In this document: positions 1-5,416 of the stretch, piece by piece
Layout: every line of letters begins with the position of its first letter
Position numbering within the stretch: position 1 is the stretch's first letter
NCBI GenBank assembly: GCA_025454715.1
Contig: JALONY010000012.1
Coordinates: forward strand, 1-12,121
Source: Anaerolineae bacterium
GTDB taxonomy: Bacteria; Chloroflexota; Anaerolineae; Aggregatilineales; Phototrophicaceae
Direction of reading: 5' to 3'
Length of the DNA stretch: 12,121 nt
Program-made: the position numbers and the translations under genes
Notes under the pieces: generated by a model
What the model was told of the DNA's origin: nothing
The model's database searches: none
Seen by the model: only the letters and a program-made list of their open reading frames with translations

Positions 1-608
1 AGGTCGCGCAGGTTGTTGGCGTGCAAGATGGCCGCGACCATCAGCGCCACCGGCAACGAGGCCAGCCACAGCGTCGCGGGCACGTCTTGGCTCATCACGT
101 AATACGCGCCAATCACGATCATCGGCCCCATGAACACACCCGCCGCGATTTCGCCCAACCCGTTGTAGGCCAACGGGAACGGCCCCGCCGTATACGTCAC
201 GGCCACCAGCGCGCCGCCGATGCCGATCAGCCACAGCAACGGCCCGCTTTGCGACAGCAAATACAGCCCGATTAAACACCCGCCGACCAGCGTGACGATT
301 GCGCCGATGCCGACCTCGCGGGGCGTCAGGCCATAATTTTTGATGGCCATGCCTTGCCCGGCGACCTTCAGGTCGTCCGAGCCGCGCACGAAGTCGAAAT
401 ATTCATTGACGAGGTTGGCGGCGGTTTGCAACAACATCACCCCAATCAACGCCAGCACGAAGAAGACCGGCTGGAACACGCCGTTTTGCAGCGCGGCGGC
501 GGCGGCCACGCCCATCGGCACATACGACGCGGTAAACACCCGCGGGCGGGTGGCGCGGTACCATGCTTGGGCTTTGCTGACCGGTTGGGGGGGTGTCGCT
601 GCGGCCAT
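1..608 (-). CDS. menA: UbiA-family prenyltransferase, probably 1,4-dihydroxy-2-naphthoate prenyltransferase (partial, C-terminus off window)
   Basis: Membrane enzyme that attaches a polyprenyl chain to 1,4-dihydroxy-2-naphthoate in menaquinone synthesis. This is the family role, inferred here. Reading down from the ATG at 608-606, 202 codons are open to the window edge. The first aspartate-rich region of UbiA enzymes is at residues 65-79 in the MenA form (NLVN, EYFD, then GSDD), and ANNLRD at 197-202 matches the conserved NNxRD of MenA. Hydrophobic segments alternate with short loops, as expected for a polytopic protein (roughly 26-62, 97-120, 122-135, 145-170 and 182-197). Full MenA proteins are about 290-310 residues, so about one third is missing to the left. 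AAGGA lies 9 bases before the ATG. A strong -10 box lies upstream. It is transcribed away from the E2-JAB-E1 cluster, so it is a neighbour and not a member. Another UbiA specificity is possible, but NLVNEYFD favours MenA. Confidence 0.88.
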   Translation of the reverse strand, partial: MAAATPPQPVSKAQAWYRATRPRVFTASYVPMGVAAAAALQNGVFQPVFFVLALIGVMLLQTAANLVNEYFDFVRGSDDLKVAGQGMAIKNYGLTPREVGIGAIVTLVGGCLIGLYLLSQSGPLLWLIGIGGALVAVTYTAGPFPLAYNGLGEIAAGVFMGPMIVIGAYYVMSQDVPATLWLASLPVALMVAAILHANNLRD

Positions 609-645
609 GAGGGGGTGTCCTTCTGTGGGGAGGGTGGTGCGCCCC

Positions 646-676
646 ATTATACAAGGCCGCCTGCCGCCCGACGCAA
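646..676 (-). promoter_or_regulatory. Sigma70-like promoter of menA
   Basis: On the minus strand a perfect TATAAT (646-651) is preceded by TTG in the TTGTATAAT context. The best -35 match is TTGCGT (671-676), separated by 19 bp, slightly longer than ideal. The predicted transcript starts about 30 bases upstream of the menA ATG at 608. The perfect -10 hexamer is notable in such G+C-rich surroundings. Confidence 0.6.
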
Positions 677-709
677 CCCATCCGCGCTGAGAGGCGTATG
701 TGAATTGTG

Positions 710-738
710 TGGACACCACGCCGCTTTCCGACTACAGT
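710..738 (+). promoter_or_regulatory. Sigma70-like promoter of the E2-JAB-E1 gene cluster
   Basis: TGGACA (710-715, 5 of 6 to TTGACA) and TACAGT (733-738, 4 of 6 to TATAAT) are spaced by exactly 17 bp. The transcript would start near 745, about 35 bases before the E2 ATG at 780. A short inverted repeat (GTGG-ACA-CCAC, 709-719) overlaps the -35 box and could be an operator, but 4-bp arms are too short to rely on. This is the only plausible promoter seen ahead of the long plus-strand run of genes. Confidence 0.45.
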
Positions 739-779
739 TAGGGAAGCATCGTGAACGTTAGGAAAGGCGGCAGACGACC

Positions 780-1229
780 ATGCCGGAATGGTGGGGAACG
801 CGAGCGCAGGTATCGCCCCGTTTGCGCTTGGAAGTCGAGGGGATGCGCGCCATGTTCGGCGCGACGTTCAAGCTGATCGTGCCGGAACGTGGGCGCTTGT
901 ATTGGCAGGGCAACGTCGAGATTAACTTGTCGCGCATCAAGGAGCGCATCCACACCCTCAAGATCGAGTATCCCGAGGATTACCCGAACCAACCTGCCGA
1001 GGCGTACATCTTGCGCCCCAGCATCTACAGCAAGAAGCACCAATACGTCGATGGGCAGTTGTGCTTGTTCAACCCCAAGGACGGCGAGGGCTACGGCTGG
1101 AACCCCTCGCGCTCGACCGCCGTCACGGTGGCGAGCTGGGCGGTGCAGTGGGTGTACGCCTACTACACGTGGCGCGCCACCGGCATCTGGCCGGGCGTCG
1201 AAGAGACCATCGAGAACGACGTATCATGA
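780..1229 (+). CDS. Prokaryotic E2-like ubiquitin-conjugating protein (BilB-like)
   Basis: A 149-residue protein with the hallmarks of an E2 (UBC) fold. YPEDYPNQP at 64-72 corresponds to the E2 signature YPxxxP, where the fourth core strand meets the loop. H87 followed by YVDGQLCL (89-96) corresponds to the HPN...G-x-[IV]-C-L active-site block, giving C95 as the predicted thioester cysteine. A tryptophan-rich C-terminal helix region (W107, W120, W124, W131, W137-P-G) follows. The classic HPN asparagine is absent and the His-to-Cys spacing is 8 residues, shorter than in eukaryotic E2s, as is usual in bacterial E2 families. The length equals a bare UBC domain. The likely role is to accept an activated ubiquitin-like protein from the downstream E1 and pass it to a target. 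AGGAAAGG (760-767) precedes the ATG at a longish 12 bases. The stop overlaps the next start (ATGA), so translation is coupled to the JAB gene. Confidence 0.85.
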   Translation: MPEWWGTRAQVSPRLRLEVEGMRAMFGATFKLIVPERGRLYWQGNVEINLSRIKERIHTLKIEYPEDYPNQPAEAYILRPSIYSKKHQYVDGQLCLFNPKDGEGYGWNPSRSTAVTVASWAVQWVYAYYTWRATGIWPGVEETIENDVS

Positions 1230-2260
1230 GCGCGCATGTCCTGCCCAACCTGATTTTGGCGCAGCGCGCCGTCGAAAAGATGGCGCAGCAGGCCGCCAAG
1301 TTCCTCCATGACGAGACCGGCGAGGCGCTGGTCGGGCTGTTCTTGCCCCCCGCCCACCCCAACGGCGCGCCGACCATCATCGTCCTCGACACCCTGCCCG
1401 CCGATGAGTCGGAGGTCGAGCGCGCCGCGTATGCCTTCGCCCACGGCGGCGAAAGCCAATTCGAGGCCTTCACGTGGCTGCTGGAGAATTGGCAACGCCA
1501 CGCCGAGCGGCGCAGCGGGTTCGAGTTGCCCAAAGACGCCGCGTTAGCGCACGTCGGCGACTGGCACAAGCAACCCGGCCACATGATCGCGCCCAGCGGC
1601 GGCGATTTGCAATCGGCGCTGATGTTGCTGGCCGACAACCCGCAAATTACCCAATGGCTCGCCCCGATCGTCACGCTCGACCACGCCCCGACCCTCGGCG
1701 CAGGAGCCAACGTGAATTACCTGACCGTGCCCGACGCGCACGGCGGCCTGACCCGCATCGACTTCTGGCTGATTGACCGGCAAACCCGCGCCTTCCGCCC
1801 GATTAGCCCGACCGTCTACCCCGACACGCGCCTGCCCGCCCTGCCGCCCCAGCCATGGATATTGACCGACGACGGGCGCGCCAGCATCGAGGTCGGGCAG
1901 TTGGAGCACGCCGGATGGTTGGTATCGGACATCGTGTTTTGGGATACCGACCTCGCCGAGCCGCTGGAGGTCTGCCTGATGTTGGGCAAGCCCGGCCAAG
2001 ACGACCTGTGGTTGATTGCCACGCCGTGGGATTACCCGTCCTCGCCCCCGCGTGCCTACAAAGCGCCGTTCACCCCGCTGGGCAAGGACGACGACATTTA
2101 CGACGTGTTCGAGCGGGCGTGGCGCGAGGCCGAGCCTGCCAGTGACCCCGACGGCTGGGTGTGGGACGATGAGCTATACCTGACCGATTACTTGGCCGCC
2201 CTGACCAGCGCGCCCGACGCGGGCACGCCGCCCACCATCGACGAGGAGCGTGCGCCATGA
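1226..2260 (+). CDS. JAB/MPN (JAMM) peptidase-like protein with altered zinc motif and extra C-terminal domain (BilC-like)
   Basis: A 344-residue protein whose N-terminal half is a JAB/MPN domain, the fold of deubiquitinases such as AMSH and Rpn11. E30 in ETGEALVG (30-37) aligns with the catalytic glutamate (compare ETCGILCG in AMSH). The metal motif lies at 111-127: G-D-W-H114-K-Q116-P, then six residues, S124, two residues, D127. The pattern HxHPx6SxxD is exactly kept except that the second zinc histidine is Gln116 (codon CAA, 1571-1573). H109 and H119 are nearby and might substitute. After a strand-rich linker ending in LPALPPQPW (203-211), residues about 220-300 form a second domain with WDYPSSPPRAY (268-278), resembling the YPxxPP turn of E2/RWD folds but with no following cysteine block. 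The start at 1226 is chosen because it overlaps the E2 stop; the frame is open further upstream, but inside the E2 gene. The family function is removal or maturation of a ubiquitin-like tag. Confidence 0.8.
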   Translation: MSAHVLPNLILAQRAVEKMAQQAAKFLHDETGEALVGLFLPPAHPNGAPTIIVLDTLPADESEVERAAYAFAHGGESQFEAFTWLLENWQRHAERRSGFELPKDAALAHVGDWHKQPGHMIAPSGGDLQSALMLLADNPQITQWLAPIVTLDHAPTLGAGANVNYLTVPDAHGGLTRIDFWLIDRQTRAFRPISPTVYPDTRLPALPPQPWILTDDGRASIEVGQLEHAGWLVSDIVFWDTDLAEPLEVCLMLGKPGQDDLWLIATPWDYPSSPPRAYKAPFTPLGKDDDIYDVFERAWREAEPASDPDGWVWDDELYLTDYLAALTSAPDAGTPPTIDEERAP

Positions 2261-3168
2261 CCGATTGGGATCGCGTGCGGCGCCTGATGGGCGAGGACAA
2301 CCTGACCCGCCTGCGCCAAGCGCACATCGCGGTGGTCGGGCTGGGCAGTGGGGGCGGTTTCGTCGCCCTCAGCCTCGCGATGTCGGGCGTCGGGCGCTTT
2401 ACGTTGGTAGACCCCGAGGAACTCGAGCCGGTCAACCTGACGCGCCACGTGGCCGACTCGCGTTATCTGGGCTGGAACAAGGCCGAGGCGATGGCCGACC
2501 TGATCCGCCACCGCAACCCCGACGCCCAAATTACGGTCGCCAAAGACGACATCCTCAAGCATCCCGAGCTGTTGGACGGCATCGACCTGCTGGTGGTGGG
2601 CGTCGATGGCGAGGGGACGAAATATAAGCTGAACGAACTGTGCCTCGCCCGCAACGTGACGGCCATCTATGCCGGTGTGTACGCCCGTGGCGAGGGTGGC
2701 GACACCTGCATCATCCGCCCGTATGACGGGCCGTGCTATGCGTGCTGGGCGGCGGAATTGCGCGACGGCATGGGCGACCAGTCGGGCGAGGAGATGGACT
2801 ACGGCCTCATCCAAGACAACGGCACGCTCAAGGCCGAGCCCGCGCTGTGGGTGCACGTGGTGCGCGTGGCCGCCGCCCAAGCCGACCTCGCCTTGTCGGT
2901 GTTGTTGGGTGGAGCGCGCCCCGCCCTGCCCGCCAACACGCTGGTGATGGCCAACCAAGCGCTCGAAATCGTGGCCGGGCAGACCACCCCCGCCCACTCG
3001 GGCGTGTGGGCGAACATCGCCCGCGACCCGCACTGTTTGGTGTGCGGCGACCGGTTGCGCGTCGCCGACCAGTCCATCTCGCTCGACGACTTGTCCGATA
3101 TGCTGATGGCCGCGCCATCCGAAGACGACACTGACTCCGCCGCCCGTCGGTTGGAGGACGAAGCCTAA
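2257..3168 (+). CDS. E1/ThiF/MoeB-like adenylyltransferase (ubiquitin-activating-like, BilD-like)
   Basis: A 303-residue E1-superfamily enzyme. It would adenylate the C-terminus of a ubiquitin-like or sulfur-carrier protein using ATP. Visible motifs are the Rossmann GLGSGG (28-33), D52 at the end of strand 2, NLTRH (60-64) with the E1 asparagine and arginine finger, K75, and D117 of the ATP/Mg site (VVGVDG, 113-118). Two CxxC pairs (CYAC 160-163, CLVC 260-263) match the structural zinc site of ThiF/MoeB/E1 proteins. No catalytic cysteine is certain. C151 in GDTCIIRP and C129 are the remaining candidates for a thioester residue. A 39-residue acidic tail (from 265) follows the last zinc pair and may be a docking tail. 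GAGGAG (2243-2248) sits 8 bases before the ATG, which overlaps the JAB stop (ATGA). Its place beside E2 and JAB argues for protein conjugation rather than thiamine or molybdopterin synthesis. Confidence 0.9.
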   Translation: MTDWDRVRRLMGEDNLTRLRQAHIAVVGLGSGGGFVALSLAMSGVGRFTLVDPEELEPVNLTRHVADSRYLGWNKAEAMADLIRHRNPDAQITVAKDDILKHPELLDGIDLLVVGVDGEGTKYKLNELCLARNVTAIYAGVYARGEGGDTCIIRPYDGPCYACWAAELRDGMGDQSGEEMDYGLIQDNGTLKAEPALWVHVVRVAAAQADLALSVLLGGARPALPANTLVMANQALEIVAGQTTPAHSGVWANIARDPHCLVCGDRLRVADQSISLDDLSDMLMAAPSEDDTDSAARRLEDEA

Positions 3169-3181
3169 AGGAACGAACATC

Positions 3182-3586
3182 ATGCCTGAACTCACCCCCC
3201 CGACACCCCCCACCGACGGCACCTACGAGGATAACTTCATCGAGGAGCCGACCAGCGCGCCGCCCGCTGCACCGGTCGCCCCGCCCACACCCCCGACCGA
3301 CGAGGCCAGCCCTGCCGCCCCGCGTGCCAGCGTGCCGCCCGCCCCGCCCCCGCCCCCCGTCGCCACCGTCACCGATGACGACGGCATGGCCGACCGGCTG
3401 GAGCGCTTGGGCGGCGAGATGGCACCGTTGATTACGCCGGAGGACTTCGCCCGCTTGCAAAACGCCGGACAAGTGCACATCGACGCGCAAGGGCGGGTTC
3501 GCACGGCGCGCCGTAGCGCCCAAGCCGACGCGGGCGTCACCCTGCGTAAGCGTCGGGCGTGGTATGCCGATGTCGCACGCGCCTAA
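3182..3586 (+). CDS. Proline-rich protein of unknown function in the E1-E2-JAB cluster
   Basis: A 134-residue protein that I do not recognise. Residues 1-64 are rich in Pro, Ala and Thr, with PPTPPTD occurring twice (5-12 region and 34-40) and a run of five prolines at 55-59; this part should be disordered. Residues about 68-134 look folded: an amphipathic helix (MADRLERL, 69-76), then ITPEDFARLQNAG (82-96 region) followed by a short QVHIDAQGRVRTARR beta-like segment and a basic end. There is no signal peptide and no membrane segment. The protein ends in ADVARA, not Gly-Gly, so it is not a ready ubiquitin-like modifier; an internal Leu-Gly-Gly (76-78) follows only disordered sequence. AAAGGA (3167-3172) lies 9 bases before the ATG, and its 3' end overlaps the next gene. 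It may be a scaffold, substrate or adaptor for the conjugation module; this is inference from position only. Confidence 0.75.
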   Translation: MPELTPPTPPTDGTYEDNFIEEPTSAPPAAPVAPPTPPTDEASPAAPRASVPPAPPPPPVATVTDDDGMADRLERLGGEMAPLITPEDFARLQNAGQVHIDAQGRVRTARRSAQADAGVTLRKRRAWYADVARA

Positions 3587-4757
3587 CCCCAAGCAAGTCG
3601 CCCTCATCGAGGCGTTGCGGCGGGCGGGCGTCTTGGCCGACCCCGCCATCGCTGCCGCGTTCGAGACGGTGCCGCGTGATTTGTTCTTGCCCGCGTTGCC
3701 GCTCGACGAGGTGTATCAAGACCGCGCCGTCGTCACCAAGCGCGATACCAACGGCGCGGTCATCAGCACCGCCAGCCAGCCCAGTATGATGGCCGAGATG
3801 CTGCGGATGCTCGACCTCGCCCCCGGCATGAACGTGCTGGAGATTGGGGCGGGCAGTGGCTACCACGCCGCACTGTTGCAAACCCTCGTCGGGGCGGGCG
3901 GGCGCGTGACGGCCATGGAGCTGGACGCCGACCTCGCCGAGCAAGCCCGCAACCACTTGTATCGGGCGGGTTACAGCAGTGTCTCGGTGGTGCACGGCGA
4001 TGGTGCGGGCGGCTACGCGCCCCGCGCCGCCTATGACCGCATCGTCGCCACCGCCGCGCTGTGGGACATCCCCGCCGCGTGGGTGCGCCAGCTCAAGCCG
4101 CGTGGGCGCTTGGTCGCCCCCCTCCAAATCCACGCCGCGCAGGTGTGCGCCGCCCTGACCGCCCAACCCGATGGGACGTTCGTCAGCGACGACAACCTGC
4201 CGTGCCGCTTCGTGCCGTTGCGCGGCAGCGCCGCCGTCCCGCACCTGATGCGGCAGGTCGGCAGTAGCCCGCTCACGTTGTGGTCGCTCGATTTCGACCG
4301 CATCGACACCGCCCGCCTCCACCTATTGCTGGCGCAAGACGACCAAATCAACCACCTGAGCGCCCCGCTGAGCGGCGAGGACATCTGGGCGGGGCTAATG
4401 CACTACACCCTGCTCAACGCCCCGCCCGATGTGTTGTTGGCCACCTACCTGATTGCCGAGGGGCAACAAGCCTACGGCCTCGACGCGGGCAGCGGCTTCG
4501 CGCTGTTCACGCCGGCCAGCGCGTGCCTCGTGCCGCACCAAGCCGGTGGCGAGGCGTATTGTTTCGGCGGTGCCGATGCGTTCTTGGTCGCCCAGACCTT
4601 GTTGGACGAGTGGGAGGCCATCGGCAGGCCGGGTGCCGACCGCTTGCGCGTGCGGCTGATGCCCATCGCCGACACCCTGCCCGAGGTGGCGCGTGGGCGG
4701 GTCTACCGCCGCATCGACCACGACCTGCATATATGGATGGAGCCGTTTTCGCGGTAA
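3570..4757 (+). CDS. PIMT-like (protein-L-isoaspartate O-methyltransferase family) SAM methyltransferase with C-terminal extension
   Basis: A 395-residue protein (397 if the ATG at 3564 is used). Residues below are numbered from 3564. The N-terminal part follows the PIMT/PCMT plan: helix, VPRDLFLP (36-43), Y51, the STASQPSMMAEML block (68-80) that binds the isoaspartyl substrate, SAM motif I VLEIGAGSGYHAALL (91-105), acidic E119 after strand 2, and the YDRIVATAA motif. PIMTs repair isoaspartate by methylating its carboxyl group with S-adenosylmethionine. Usual length is about 210-220, so about 175 residues are extra. This extension contains LIAEGQQAYGLDAGSGFALF, YCFGGADAF and a terminal LRVRLMP strand, and resembles the long PCMT-like proteins known from peptide-modification clusters and actinobacteria. 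Both start codons lie inside the proline-rich gene, which ends at 3586, with no clear ribosome site, so translation is probably coupled. The substrate is unknown; a role in modifying proteins handled by the upstream cluster is inference. Confidence 0.82.
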   Translation: MSHAPNPKQVALIEALRRAGVLADPAIAAAFETVPRDLFLPALPLDEVYQDRAVVTKRDTNGAVISTASQPSMMAEMLRMLDLAPGMNVLEIGAGSGYHAALLQTLVGAGGRVTAMELDADLAEQARNHLYRAGYSSVSVVHGDGAGGYAPRAAYDRIVATAALWDIPAAWVRQLKPRGRLVAPLQIHAAQVCAALTAQPDGTFVSDDNLPCRFVPLRGSAAVPHLMRQVGSSPLTLWSLDFDRIDTARLHLLLAQDDQINHLSAPLSGEDIWAGLMHYTLLNAPPDVLLATYLIAEGQQAYGLDAGSGFALFTPASACLVPHQAGGEAYCFGGADAFLVAQTLLDEWEAIGRPGADRLRVRLMPIADTLPEVARGRVYRRIDHDLHIWMEPFSR

Positions 4758-4801
4758 ACTAACCCGCGGCAGTCGGGCGGTTTCGGGGTGTGCGGGGCGT
4801 G

Positions 4802-5416
4802 ATGGATTTCTTGGGCGATTGGGTCTTGGTGGTCGATTTGGAGGCCACCTGCTGGCTGGGGCACCCGCCCGAAGGCCAGCGCAGCGAAATCATCGAAATC
4901 GGCCTGAGCGCGCTCGACCTCGCCACCAACACCATCGTCCGGCGCGACACGCGCCTGATTCAGCCGACCGCCTCGCAGATTGGCGAGTTCTGCACCGAGC
5001 TGACGCACATCACGCCCGAGATGGTCGAGGCCGAGGGCGTGACGTTCGAGGCGGCCTGCGCGTGGTTGCGCGAGGAATACGCCGCCGAGCGCCGTTTTTG
5101 GGTGAGCTGGGGCAGCTACGACCTAAAGATGATGCAGCAAGAGTGCACCTTGCGCGGCCTGCCCAACCCGCTCAGCCCCCACCATTACAACCTCAAGAAG
5201 ATTTATGGCAAGCTGACCAAAGCCAAGCGTGACCTCGGCTTGGCCAAGGTTATCGCGGCCATCGGCTTGGAGTTCGATGGGGCGCACCACCGCGGCGGTG
5301 ACGACGCCTACAACACCGCCCGCATCGCGCAATGGCTGGTGGGCACCTACACGGCGGGCGTCTTTACGCAGCATTTCCCCAAACCCTCGCCCGAAAGTGA
5401 GCCCGATAGCCCATGA
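4802..5416 (+). CDS. DEDDh-family 3'-5' exonuclease (KapD/ERI-1-like)
   Basis: A 204-residue DnaQ-like exonuclease. Exo I is VVDLEATCW with D12 and E14. Exo II is SWGSYDLKMM with D107. Exo III is HHRGGDDAYN with H163 and D168, giving a complete DEDDh set. EATCW, the PTASQIGEFCTELTHIT segment and HHRGGDDAYNTARI are typical of the ERI-1/KapD/Snipper branch, which trims RNA 3' ends or RNA-DNA hybrids, rather than the polymerase epsilon subunit. The protein ends soon after the nuclease domain and has no extra binding domain. The start is uncertain: GTG at 4790 and 4799 are in frame, but ATG at 4802 gives the usual N-terminus a few residues before the first strand. GCGGGG lies just upstream. It follows the methyltransferase gene after 44 bases and its stop overlaps the MFS start (ATGA). 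It could be housekeeping RNA processing or, in a defence operon, an effector. Confidence 0.88.
   Translation: MDFLGDWVLVVDLEATCWLGHPPEGQRSEIIEIGLSALDLATNTIVRRDTRLIQPTASQIGEFCTELTHITPEMVEAEGVTFEAACAWLREEYAAERRFWVSWGSYDLKMMQQECTLRGLPNPLSPHHYNLKKIYGKLTKAKRDLGLAKVIAAIGLEFDGAHHRGGDDAYNTARIAQWLVGTYTAGVFTQHFPKPSPESEPDSP

Noticed and set aside
609..779. A small ubiquitin-like gene upstream of the E2
   Set aside because: The 171 bases contain two promoters and no open frame with a suitable start, ribosome site and Gly-Gly end.
1123..1710. Minus-strand frame across the E2/JAB junction
   Set aside because: Low-complexity Ser/Arg/Ala-rich product spanning two well-supported plus-strand genes.
2188..3222. 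Minus-strand open frame of 344 codons opposite the E1 gene
   Set aside because: Its product is a His/Gln/Gly/Arg/Val-rich composition typical of reading the complement of GC-biased codons, it has no recognisable motif, and the plus strand encodes a clear E1-like enzyme.
3182..3586. Proline-rich protein as the missing ubiquitin-like modifier
   Set aside because: It ends in ADVARA rather than Gly-Gly, and the internal Leu-Gly-Gly follows a disordered proline-rich segment rather than a beta-grasp domain. A processed or unusual modifier is not excluded, but the sequence does not support calling it one.
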